Below, in pieces: positions 52,073-60,101 of a stretch of 64,000 nucleotides of DNA (within the stretch, counting starts at the first letter, position 1; the number at the start of each line of letters is the position of its first letter). Where the stretch lies: assembly GCA_041394605.1 (NCBI GenBank), contig JAWKHX010000006.1, positions 124,001 to 188,000 of the forward strand, in the 5' to 3' direction. This DNA is from UBA668 sp041394605. Lineage in GTDB: Bacteria; Actinomycetota; Acidimicrobiia; Acidimicrobiales; Ilumatobacteraceae. Below the pieces are notes generated by a model. It was not told where the DNA came from. It worked only from the letters and a program-made list of their open reading frames with translations, and did not search any database. The translations under genes were made by a program, and so were the position numbers.

Positions 52073-53095
52073 CTACTTCTTCGACTTCGGCAGCTTCGAC
52101 GCCGCGTACATCGTGGTGTCGATGAGGCGGTTGCTGTAGCCCCACTCGTTGTCGTACCACGACAGCACCTTCACCATCTTGCCCATGCTCATGGTGAGGC
52201 CGGCGTCGAAGATGCTGGAGTGCGGGTCGCCCACGATGTCGCTGGACACGATGGGGTCCTCCGTGTAGCGCAGCACGCCCTTCAGCGGGCCCGAGGCCGC
52301 AGCCTTCTTGAAGGCGGCGTTGATCTCGGCGACCGAGGCTTCCTTCTTCAGGATCGCGGTGAAGTCCACCACCGAACCGGTGGGCACCGGGACGCGCAGC
52401 GACGTGCCGTCCAGCTTGCCCTTCATCGACGCCAGCACCAGGCTGGTGGCACGGGCGGCACCGGTGCTGGTGGGCACGATGTTGATGGCGGCGCCGCGGG
52501 CGCGGCGGAGGTCCTTGTGCGGGCCGTCCACCAGTTGCTGATCGCCGGTGTAGGCGTGCACGGTCTGCATGAGGCCCTGCTCCACACCGAACGCGTCGTC
52601 CAGCACCTTCACCACGGGCACGAAGCAGTTGGTGGTGCAGCTGGCGTTGGAGATGACCTTCTGCGTCTTGACGTCGAAGTCCTTGTGGTTCACGCCGTAC
52701 ACGAACGTGGCATCGGCGCCGTCGCACGGGGCCGACACGATGACCAGCTTGGCGCCGGCGGCCAGGTGCGCTGCGGCGGCGTCGCGCTTGGTGAAGAAAC
52801 CGGTGCTCTCGATGACCACATCCACACCCAGCTCGCCCCACGGCAGGTTCTTCGGGTCGCGCTCGCTGAGCACGCGCAGCTCGTCGCCATCCACGCTGAT
52901 GCCGCCCTTGCTGGGCTTGATGGTGTTCGGCAGCACGCCGAGCACGCTGTCGTACTTCAGGAGGTGGGCCATCTGGTCGAGCGAGCCGAGGTCGTTCACC
53001 GCCACGAAGTCGATGTCCGCGCCACGCTGCTTGGCAGCGCGGAAGAAGTTGCGCCCGATGCGCCCGAAGCCGTTGATACCGACGCGAACCGTCAT
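52073..53095 (-). CDS. gapA: Glyceraldehyde-3-phosphate dehydrogenase
   Basis: 340 aa. NAD-binding GINGFGRIGRNFFRAA at the N terminus, catalytic Cys in SNASCTTNCFVPVV near residue 155, the His in YTGDQQLVD region, NIVPTSTGAARA and WYDNEWGYSNRL. A GAAAGGA lies before the ATG. A -10 box TAGGCT (53156-53151) starts the gap-pgk-tpi unit. Asp in AVNDLGS points to NAD rather than NADP. Confidence 0.95.
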   Translation of the reverse strand: MTVRVGINGFGRIGRNFFRAAKQRGADIDFVAVNDLGSLDQMAHLLKYDSVLGVLPNTIKPSKGGISVDGDELRVLSERDPKNLPWGELGVDVVIESTGFFTKRDAAAAHLAAGAKLVIVSAPCDGADATFVYGVNHKDFDVKTQKVISNASCTTNCFVPVVKVLDDAFGVEQGLMQTVHAYTGDQQLVDGPHKDLRRARGAAINIVPTSTGAARATSLVLASMKGKLDGTSLRVPVPTGSVVDFTAILKKEASVAEINAAFKKAAASGPLKGVLRYTEDPIVSSDIVGDPHSSIFDAGLTMSMGKMVKVLSWYDNEWGYSNRLIDTTMYAASKLPKSKK

Positions 53096-53150
53096 GGTTG
53101 CGTTCCTTTCAGGGAGAGGAAGGGAGGGGGGACACGATGTTCCGCACGCG

Positions 53151-53156
53151 AGCCTA
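53151..53156 (-). promoter_or_regulatory. -10 box of the gap-pgk-tpi operon
   Basis: TAGGCT on the minus strand, with a leader of about 50 bases carrying GAGAGG and AAAGGA. Confidence 0.4.
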
Positions 53157-53214
53157 ATGGACCCCGCCCACCCGGCCCAGTTGCCTTGGTCCCGAATCCC
53201 GGTGCACGGGGCCG

Positions 53215-54062
53215 TCAGCGGGCGATGTCGCGGTGGCCGGTGCGCACGCTGTGGCCGCGGCCGATCAGGCGGGCGGCCAGTTCCTCGGCGATCGCGACAC
53301 TGCGATGGTGCCCGCCCGTGCACCCGACCGCCACGGTGAGGTAGCTGCGGCCCTCCTGCTCGTAGGCCGGCAGCAGTTGCACCAGCAGTGCCTCGAACCC
53401 GTCCAGGAAAGCCTGCGCCTGCGGCTGCCCCAGCACGTACTCGCGCACGGCCTCGTCGTGGCCGGTCAGCGGGCGCAGTGCGGGATCCCAGTGCGGGTTC
53501 GGCAGGAAGCGCACGTCCATCACCACGTCGGCGTCCATCGGCAGGCCGTGCTTGAAGCCGAAGCTCTCCACCGCCAACTGCAAGCGCTGGCCGTTGGTGG
53601 CATCGTCGAAGGCACCCACCAGCTTGGCCTTCAACTGGTGGATGTTGAGTTCCGTGGTGTCGATCACCAGGTCGGCGGCGGACTTCACCGGCTCGAGGTG
53701 CTCGCGCTCCAACTCGATGGCCTCCATCAGACCGTGGGCTTCGCTGTCCAGCGGGTGCTTGCGGCGGGTGGCGTCGTAGCGCTGCACCAGCACCGGGGTG
53801 GCGGCATCCAGATAGAGCACCCGCACCCGATGGCCGTCGGCCCGCAGCGCCGCCACCCGAGGCAGCACCTCACGTGCTGACGGCCGGAGACCAGCGCCAG
53901 GCGGTCGATGCCGCTGCCCGGCTTGCTGACCAACTCCACGATGGTGTCCACCAGCGAGGCCGGCAGGTTGTCCACCACGTACCAGCCGAGGTCCTCCATC
54001 ACCGCTGCCGCGGCGGAACGGCCTGCCCCCGACAACCCGGTGATGAGGAGGATGTCGGCCAT
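53215..54062 (-). CDS. rapZ: RapZ/YvcJ-family P-loop nucleotide-binding protein (one frameshift near 53870)
   Basis: About 282 aa after correction. Walker A GLSGAGRSAAAAVMEDLGW near residue 8, YVVDNLPASLVD, then, after adding one G near 53870 (QHVEVLPRVAALRADGHRVR), LYLDAATPVLVQRYDATRRK, SFGFKHGLPMDADVVMDVRF and the C-terminal VAVGCTGGHHRSVAIAEELA. RapZ binds nucleotides and, in some bacteria, tunes amino-sugar metabolism. Actinobacteria usually carry yvcK and whiA between rapZ and gap; here gapA follows directly. Confidence 0.88.
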
Positions 54063-54085
54063 CGCCCCCGATGGTAGGCGCGCCG

Positions 54086-54799
54086 TCAGGCCTTCACCGT
54101 GCGGAGATACAGCAGGCGCGGATGGTGGACGCGGCCGCGTACTCCTCCGCCCGGCCAGGAAGCCGGCCGGCGGCGACGGTTCCTCCATCCGCTGCACCAA
54201 CAGCCCGTTGGCGGCGAGCGTGTTGACGTAGCGGCTGAGCGGCCGGTGGATGAACGGGATGAACACGTCCTTCTCCACCTCCTCGATCGTCTCGTCCTCC
54301 ACCAGGTAGGGGCCGATGCGCCAGTACTGCTCCGGCGGGTCGAGGAACTGGTCGTCGATCCAGCCGCTGTTGGGGGTCTGCAGCAGGGGGTGGTTGAGGA
54401 AGAAGCAGAACCGGCCGCCGGGCTGCAGCACCCGAGCCACCTCGGCGATGGCGTCGTCCACATCACGGATGTGCTCGAACACCAGGCAGGCGACGACGGC
54501 GTCGAAGCTGGCATCGGCGAACGGCAGCGCCCCAGCGCCCGCCCGGGCGAACACCCCTCCCCCACGTTCGTGAGCGACCCGCAGGCAGTTCCATGTGGGG
54601 TCCACGGCCCACACGTCGGCACCCATCCGGTTGGCCAGGCGGGTGACCTGCCCGTCGCCGCACCCGACGTCCAGCACCCTGCGGGCACCCTCCAGTTCAC
54701 CGCCGCCAGCGGCAGGATCTGCTCTTCGTACTCCGGATCGGCACCATCGGTGAACCCGTCGATCCACCACTTGGCGTGGGTCTCCCACAACTCGCTCAT
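54086..54799 (-). CDS. Class I SAM-dependent methyltransferase (at least three frameshifts)
   Basis: About 238 aa after correction. The N terminus is MSELWETHAKWWIDGFTDGA. A missing G near 54698 restores LPLAAVELEGARRVLDVGCG, the SAM-binding motif I; motif II is VWAVDPTWNCLRVA, and FADASFDAVVACLVFEHIRD and PGGRFCFFLNHPLLQ follow. Two more indels near 54152 and 54127 give the C terminus PRLLYLRTVKA. It is the methyltransferase_11 type; the substrate is unknown. The start is leaderless (TAGCCT seven bases upstream). rapZ begins 23 bases downstream. Confidence 0.72.
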   Translation of the reverse strand: MSELWETHAKWWIDGFTDGADPEYEEQILPLAAVNWRVPAGCWTSGAATGRSPAWPTGWVPTCGPWTPHGTACGSLTNVGEGCSPGRALGRCRSPMPASTPSSPAWCSSTSVMWTTPSPRWLGCCSPAAGSASSSTTPCCRPPTAAGSTTSSSTRRSSTGASAPTWWRTRRSRRWRRTCSSRSSTGRSAATSTRSPPTGCWCSGWRNRRRRPASWPGGGVRGRVHHPRLLYLRTVKA

Positions 54800-54806
54800 C
54801 GCCGCC

Positions 54807-54812
54807 AGGCTA
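54807..54812 (-). promoter_or_regulatory. -10 box of leaderless promoter, methyltransferase at 54086-54799
   Basis: TAGCCT on the minus strand, seven bases before the ATG at 54799. A family-1 palindrome lies 10 bases upstream. Confidence 0.5.
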
Positions 54813-54822
54813 CGGCCGCCCC

Positions 54823-54869
54823 CAAGTTGGCGGTGAGATGCGGTACCACCGCACCTGAACGCCAACTTG
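54823..54869. repeat. 47-bp intergenic palindrome, family 1, copy 2
   Basis: It starts CAAGTTGGCGGTGAGATGCG and ends CGCCAACTTG. Outer ten-base arms are perfect; three inner pairs mismatch. Confidence 0.85.
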
Positions 54870-54883
54870 CGACGACCCGGTTC

Positions 54884-54930
54884 CAAGTTGGCGGTGAGAT
54901 GCGGTACGACCGCACCCGAACGCCAACTTG
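54884..54930. repeat. 47-bp intergenic palindrome, family 1, copy 3
   Basis: It lies 14 bases after copy 2 in the same orientation and differs from it at only a few inner bases, so it looks like a recent tandem duplication. It lies between the stop at 54947 and the promoter at 54807. Confidence 0.85.
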
Positions 54931-54946
54931 CGGGAAGGAGGACCGG

Positions 54947-56026
54947 CTAGGGACGGACCTCGTAGAAGGCGTTGACGCTGTGGTCGATGTCCAGCTTGCG
55001 GAAGCGGGTGAAGCCGGCGGCCTCGGCCATCTCCCTGGCCTTGGACTCCGGCAGGCCCAGCGTGCCCAGCCCGGCGCCGCCCTCCTCGCTGAGCGCGGAC
55101 GACATGCACGACAGCACGCTGATGCCGTACATCAGGGACGCCATCGGGTTCTTCTGCGCGTTCTCCTCGAACGTCTCGCGGGCCTTGATGTCCACCAGCA
55201 GCCAGGTGCCGTCCGGCTTGAGCGCGGAGCGGATGGCGGCGATGACGTCCTGCGGATGCGACATGTCGTGGATGCAGTCGAACGTGGTGACGAGGTCCAG
55301 CGACTGATCCGACGGCAGCGGCACGAACCGCGGGTCGTGGAAGTCGGCGTTCTTCAGGCCGCTGTCCTCCAGCTTGCCCTTCGCCCGGTCCAGCGCGTGC
55401 TGGCTGATGTCGTACCCGGTGAAGTGGCTGCTGGGGTAGGTCTCGGCCAGCAGCAGCACCGCACTGCCGGCGCCGCACCCTACGTCGGCCACCTTCGCCC
55501 CGGCCTCCAGCTTGGGCAGCACGTCTTCCATGGCGGGCAGCACCACCGGCACCAGGTTGTGGCGGTTCCACGGCTCGAAGCTGCGCTCGATGCCGACCGC
55601 ACCCTCCGGCCCGTGGCTGTCGTAGTCGTGCCCCATACCGGTGTGGAACGAGTCGTGCACGTGCTCCAGCGCGTGCATGGTCTGCGGCAGGCGGTGGAAC
55701 ATGCCCATCCCGAACGCCGGGTGCTCGGGGTCGGCCAGAACGGCAGCGGCCTCCGGGCTGAGCGCGAACGTGTCGCCGGCGTGCAGTTCGATCATCCGGG
55801 CCGCGGCCTGGTTGTGCGCCCATTCCCGCACCCAGCGCTCCTGCGTGCCGGTGAGCTCCGCCAGTTCGTGGGTGGTGACGGGCCGGCCCGCCTCGCGCAT
55901 CGCCGCATACAGGCCGATGCGGTCACCGAGGTGGATCATCCCGGCGGTGACGGCGCCTTCCAGCTTGGTGAACAGGTGGAAGCTGTAGAGCTTCAGCTTG
56001 TCGGGGTCGATGTCGGTGGCAGCCAT
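54947..56026 (-). CDS. SAM-dependent methyltransferase with winged-helix N domain
   Basis: 359 aa, with TGAGGAG before the ATG. The N-terminal 110 residues form a winged-helix-like dimerisation domain (RIGLYAAMREAGRPVTTHEL, GTQERWVREWAHNQAAARMI). The Rossmann methyltransferase domain starts KVADVGCGAGSAVLLLAETY and continues GYDISQHALDRAKGKL, VTTFDCIHDMSHPQDV and PDGTWLLVDIKA. This arrangement is shared with plant-type O-methyltransferases and with actinobacterial rv2258c-like proteins. The substrate is unknown. It lies in an operon with the enoyl-CoA hydratase and the methyltransferase upstream. Confidence 0.85.
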   Translation of the reverse strand: MAATDIDPDKLKLYSFHLFTKLEGAVTAGMIHLGDRIGLYAAMREAGRPVTTHELAELTGTQERWVREWAHNQAAARMIELHAGDTFALSPEAAAVLADPEHPAFGMGMFHRLPQTMHALEHVHDSFHTGMGHDYDSHGPEGAVGIERSFEPWNRHNLVPVVLPAMEDVLPKLEAGAKVADVGCGAGSAVLLLAETYPSSHFTGYDISQHALDRAKGKLEDSGLKNADFHDPRFVPLPSDQSLDLVTTFDCIHDMSHPQDVIAAIRSALKPDGTWLLVDIKARETFEENAQKNPMASLMYGISVLSCMSSALSEEGGAGLGTLGLPESKAREMAEAAGFTRFRKLDIDHSVNAFYEVRP

Positions 56027-56037
56027 CGCCGGTCTCC

Positions 56038-56848
56038 TCAGTTCGCGTCGGTGAAGTTCGGGGCCCGCTTCTCGAACCCGGCCATCACGGCCTCCATCTG
56101 GTTCTGGCCGCCCGATCAGCGACCCGATGTACTTGCGCTCGGCGGCAAACTGCTCCGCGGCTCCCTGGTTGAAGAGGCCGTTCATCAGTGCCTTGGCGGC
56201 CCGCACGGCATCGGGGCTGCGGCCGGCGATCTCCGCGCCAGCGCCATCGCGTCCTCGTACGGCGTCTCGCTGAGGCGGGTGGCGATGCCCAGCTCGGCGG
56301 CCTCCCGCCCGTCGAACACCCGGGCGGTGAACACCAGTTCCTTGGCCACGTCGGCGGACCACCTGGCTGAGCATCAGCGTGCCGGTCATGTCCGGCACGA
56401 GACCCCAGTGCACCTCGCGCACGCTGAGCTGGGTGTCCGGGTGGACGATGCGGATGTCCGCGCCCAGCGCGATCTGGATGCCGCCACCCAGCGCGTGGCC
56501 GTGCACCGCGGCGATCACCGGCACCGGCACCTCCTGCCACGCCCACGCGACCTGCTGGCCGAGGTGGGTGATGCCGCTGGGCTGCAGGGTGCCCGGGTTC
56601 TCGCCCGCGGGGCGCTCGCCGCCACCAGCCAGAGCGCCCATGGTGGCGAAGTCCAGCCCGGCGCAGAACGACGAGCCCTCGCCACTGAGCACCACGACGC
56701 GCACGCCGGGCTCGGTCTTCAGCCGCTCGCCGGCGGCCGCCAGCGCGGAGAACATGGCACCGTCGAGTGCGTTGCGCTTGTCGGCACGGGTCATGCGCAC
56801 GTCGGCGATGCCGTCTGTGATGGTGATGGAGACGCGGTCCTCGCTCAT
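56038..56848 (-). CDS. Enoyl-CoA hydratase/isomerase family (three frameshifts)
   Basis: About 270 aa after correction. The crotonase core is intact: ADKRNALDGAMFSALAAAGE, EGSSFCAGLDFATMG (first oxyanion residue), VIAAVHGHALGGGIQIALGA (second) and SVREVHWGLVPDMTG. In place of the usual catalytic Glu pair the strand reads REVHWGL, with Glu in the first position. Indels near 56355, 56238 and 56110 are needed to read ADVAKELVFTARVFDGREAA, REIAGRSPDAVRAAKALM and QNQMEAVMAGFEKRAPNFTD. It may be a hydratase or an isomerase. Confidence 0.78.
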
Positions 56849-56866
56849 GCGCCGAAGTCTGTCAGG

Positions 56867-57706
56867 TCATACCTTCTCGGCTTGCAGCGTGAACGACATC
56901 GGCAGCCGTTCCGGCCGGTCGATCAGTTCGTACTCCCCGCCGCCGATGTCGTGCATGGCGCCGGGCAGGGCCTCCCACGGGACGGACGTGTGCTCCTCGA
57001 ACGCGGTGATCCGCATGCCGTGCCGCAGCACGGCGCCGAGCGTGTCGCTGAGGCCGTGGTTCCACTCCACTGCCAGCGTGTTGGTGAACACATGGTCGGT
57101 CTCCACATACGTGCCGCCCTCGTCGGACACGAACGCCTCCTCCACCTCGAAGTACGGCAGCTCCACCCGCAGATCGGCGCCGTCGTAGGTGTCCTGCACC
57201 GGAAGGGCGTACATCATCGGATGGCCTTCGCGGATGAAGAGGCGGCCGCCGGGGCGTAGCAGCCCGGCGACGACCTGCGCCCACCGGTCCACCGACGGCA
57301 ACCAGTTCAGCGCACCGATGCCCGTGTAGACGAGGTCGTAGTCGGCGCCCAGGGCCTCCACGGCGGCGTACACGTCGCTCTCCACGAAGCGGATGTCGTG
57401 CCCGCACTCGGCGGCGATGCGCCGGGCCTCGGCCAGCGACGCCGGCGACAGGTCCAGGCCGGTGACGCTGCGGGCGCCCAGGCGGGCCAGCGACAGGGTG
57501 TCCGTGCCGATATGGCACTGGAGGTGCACCACGTCCAGACCGTCCAGCCGGCCGAGGCGCGGCAGGTCGAACTGCACCACTTCGGACAGCGCGGCGGGGT
57601 CGGCAGCGAGGCGGGACACCTGGTAGCCGGGCGATGCCGCGTGTGCCGGCGCACGTTCGTCCCACTGGGCGCGGTTGACGTCGAGGTAGTCGCGGTGCGG
57701 GTCCAC
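56867..57706 (-). CDS. Class I SAM-dependent methyltransferase
   Basis: 279 aa from the GTG at 57706. The N terminus is DYLDVNRAQWDERAPAHAAS. The SAM site begins VVHLQCHIGTDTLSLARLGA, followed by VTGLDLSPASLAEARRIAAE, DLVYTGIGALNWLP and PGGRLFIREGHPMMYAL. The C-terminal HTSVPWEALPGAM and RPERLPMSFTLQAEK match a conserved actinobacterial methyltransferase group. The gene is divergent from the nitroreductase and lies 18 bases before the enoyl-CoA hydratase start. Confidence 0.83.
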   Translation of the reverse strand: MDPHRDYLDVNRAQWDERAPAHAASPGYQVSRLAADPAALSEVVQFDLPRLGRLDGLDVVHLQCHIGTDTLSLARLGARSVTGLDLSPASLAEARRIAAECGHDIRFVESDVYAAVEALGADYDLVYTGIGALNWLPSVDRWAQVVAGLLRPGGRLFIREGHPMMYALPVQDTYDGADLRVELPYFEVEEAFVSDEGGTYVETDHVFTNTLAVEWNHGLSDTLGAVLRHGMRITAFEEHTSVPWEALPGAMHDIGGGEYELIDRPERLPMSFTLQAEKV

Positions 57707-57742
57707 GGCGACCAGCCTCGCGCGACGTGCGAAACTCGGCGG

Positions 57743-58390
57743 ATGCAGTTGAATCTGTCCGCCGACGAAGTCCTGTCCACCACCCGCGCCGTCCGCAAGC
57801 GCCTCGACTTCGACCGCCCGGTCGAGCGCGAGGTCATCGAGGAGTGCCTGCAGCTTGCCCTGCAGGCACCCACCGGCAGCAACAGCCAGGGCTGGCAGTG
57901 GGTGTTCGTCACCGACCCGGCGAAGAAGAAGGCACTGGCCGACATCTACGCCACCAACTTCGCCGAGTACGCCAAGTTCGCCCAGTCCAACACCTACGAG
58001 CCGGGCGACCTGCGCCACGAACAGCGCGACCGGGTCACGTCGTCAGCCATGTACCTCACCGAGAACTTCCACCGGGTGCCCGTGATGATGGTGCCGTGCA
58101 TCACCGGCAATCTGGACCGCGTGCCGGCGTTCGCCGGCGCGTCCGCCTGGGGCTCCATCCTGCCGGCCGTGTGGAGCTTCATGCTGGCCGCCCGCGAGCG
58201 CGGCCTGGGCACGGCGTGGACCACCATCCACCTGATGAACGGCGGCGACCGGAAGGCTGCGGAGATCCTGGGCATCCCGGACGGCATCACCCAGGCCGGC
58301 CTGTTCCCCATCGCCTACACCATCGGGACGGACTTCAAGCCGGCCAAGCGCCTGCCCCTCGAACCCATCACCCACTGGGACCAGTGGTAA
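57743..58390 (+). CDS. Nitroreductase-family flavoprotein
   Basis: 215 aa. Nitroreductase fold with TTRAVRKRLDFDRPVEREVI (FMN phosphate contacts), LQAPTGSNSQGWQWVFV near residue 42, PAVWSFMLAARERGLGTAWT near residue 140 and LGIPDGITQAGLFPIAYTIG. It reduces nitro, quinone or similar substrates with NAD(P)H or F420. No more specific assignment is safe. The ComB-like gene overlaps its 3' end. Confidence 0.85.
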   Translation: MQLNLSADEVLSTTRAVRKRLDFDRPVEREVIEECLQLALQAPTGSNSQGWQWVFVTDPAKKKALADIYATNFAEYAKFAQSNTYEPGDLRHEQRDRVTSSAMYLTENFHRVPVMMVPCITGNLDRVPAFAGASAWGSILPAVWSFMLAARERGLGTAWTTIHLMNGGDRKAAEILGIPDGITQAGLFPIAYTIGTDFKPAKRLPLEPITHWDQW

Positions 58391-59174
58391 GCGAACTCGG
58401 CACCGAGGGCGTGCGGGCAGCCGAGTTCTGCCGGCAGGACGGGTTCGCCTACCGCTTCGACTGGGGCCCCGACGGCCTGGCGGCGCTCGCCCCGCACTGC
58501 GAGGTGGTGGTGATCGTGGACGTGCTGCGCTTCACCACCGCGGTCTGTTGCGCCGTCGAGTCCGGTGCCACCGTCATGCCGTACCGCTGGAAGGACGAGT
58601 CCGCGGCACGTTCGCCGGCCAGCACGGCGCCGTGCTGGCCGGCCGGCGGGAGGAGGGCGAGGCGTCGCTCTCCCCCACCGACCTGCTGACCCTGCGCAAG
58701 GGTGCGACTGGTGCTGCCGTCGCCGAACGGCTCGGCCCTGTCGCTGGCTGCGGCCGAGATGGGGGTACCGCACGTGCTGGCCGGCTGCCTGCGCAACGCC
58801 ACCGCCACGTCCGTCTCGGCGCGGCGCCTGGCCGCCGGTGGGCCGATCGCCGTGATCGCCGCCGGCGAGCGATGGGGCCACCCATCGGGGCCCTGCGGCC
58901 GGCGACGGAAGACATGCTCGGCGCCGGCGCGGTGCTGTGGGCACTGGACCCCTCGGCCTCGATCAGCAGGCCTGCCTGCTCCCCAGAGGCCGCCGCGGCC
59001 CGGGCTGCGTTCGTAGCTGCCCGGCCGCGCCTGTACGAGGTGCTCAGCCAGACCGCCTCAGGGCGGGAACTGGTGCAGCGTGGCTGGGACGACGACGTCG
59101 CCACCAGCGCCGCGCATGACGTGACCCCGTTCGCCTGCCGCCTCGACGAAGGCGAATTCAGCCTCGCCCGCTGA
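58384..59174 (+). CDS. ComB-like 2-phosphosulfolactate phosphatase family (three frameshifts)
   Basis: About 263 aa after correction. It shows EVVVIVDVLRFTTAVCCAVE (the metal-binding Asp region), then FAGQHGAVLAGRREEGEASL, RLVLPSPNGSALSLAAAEMG, ARRLAAGGPIAVIAAGERWG, GALRPATEDMLGAGAVLWAL and a C-terminal DDVATSAAHDVTPFACRLDE. Indels near 58603, 58704 and 58880 are needed. ComB hydrolyses phosphosulfolactate in coenzyme M synthesis; in bacteria without coenzyme M the family's substrate is uncertain. The start GTG at 58384 overlaps the nitroreductase stop; a later GTG at 58411 is possible. Confidence 0.72.
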
Positions 59175-59274
59175 CCTGTTCCCGCGCCCGGCGTCGATTC
59201 CACGTCAGAAATGGCCCGAAATCGGAAACCCATGGGTGCGGTTTCACGTCACCGGCGCACGGCGACCGCAGGCG

Positions 59275-60002
59275 CTACTCCACCAGGCGAGGCTGCTCGC
59301 TGGGGACGATCGACGGCTCGGCCAGGGGCAGCTCCACGGTGAACTCCGTGGTGCGGTGGGCGGGAAGATGTGCACTCATCAGCACGGGCGTGCCCTCCAC
59401 CGTGGTGGTGACCCGCTCGCACCGCAGCACCGGGCTGTCCAGCGGGATCTCCAGCAGTTCGGCGTCGGTCTCGTCGGCCGCTGCGGCCCCGATGGTCTGG
59501 GTCGCCCCGCGCAGCTCCAGCCCGAGCAGTTCGTAGAACGGCTTCGACTCCACGTCGCGCCGGCTGAGGTGCTCGCCCAGCTCTGCCGGGCACCACACGG
59601 TGACCACGGCGAACGGCTCGCCGTCGGCCAGGTTGAGCCGCTTCACCTGCAGCACCTGGTCGCATCCCAGCCGGGCCCGCACCCGGGCCGGCGCCTCCAC
59701 GAAGGCGCAAACTCGACGATCTGGCGCTCCGGCCGCACACCCCGCTCGGACAGCGGCCTCGATCGTGTCCAGGTGGGTGAGCGACTGCTGCACCGGCGCC
59801 GTGGCCACATACCAACCGAAGCCCTGGCGGCTTTCCTGCAGCCCTCGTCGCGCAACATCTCCAGCGCCCGGCGCACCGTGACCCGGCTGACCCCGAACTC
59901 GGCCGACAGGTCGCCTTCGCTGGGCAGCACATGCCCCGGCCCCTCGGCGCGGAGCTGGTCGCGCAAGCTCTGGGCGATCTCCTGGTAGCGGATCGTGCGC
60001 AT
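59275..60002 (-). CDS. GntR-family regulator with UTRA domain (three frameshifts)
   Basis: About 243 aa after correction, with GGGAGG seven bases before the ATG at 60002. The winged HTH is YQEIAQSLRDQL, LPSEGDLSAEFGVSRVTVRR and LEMLRDEG. The UTRA effector domain includes QVLQVKRLNLADGEPFAVVT, FYELLGLELRGATQTIGAAA and SPVLRCERVTTTVEG. Indels near 59843, 59752 and 59706 must be repaired to join them (LQESRQGFGWYVATAPVQQ; SERGVRPERQIVEF). It is divergent from aconitase and probably binds the intervening region. Confidence 0.8.
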
Positions 60003-60034
60003 CATGTGGCCTCCCGGTAAGTGCCGACGAGGGC

Positions 60035-60074
60035 TTTGGCGTTCGTCGCTCACTTGTACTATGCTTGTCTACAT
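60035..60074 (+). promoter_or_regulatory. Aconitase promoter and candidate GntR site
   Basis: TTTGGC (60035-60040), 16 bases, TACTAT (60057-60062). The partly repeated stretch CTTGTACTATG CTTGTCTACAT (60053-60074) covers the -10 box and the predicted start and contains the TGTA/TACA ends often seen in GntR operators. Confidence 0.45.
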
Positions 60075-60101
60075 CCGACCGCCGACGCAAGGGAAACTTC
60101 C

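Noticed and set aside
59175..59274. Search for a terminator or small RNA between convergent ComB-like and GntR genes
   Set aside because: No stem of useful length and no promoter-like pattern was seen.
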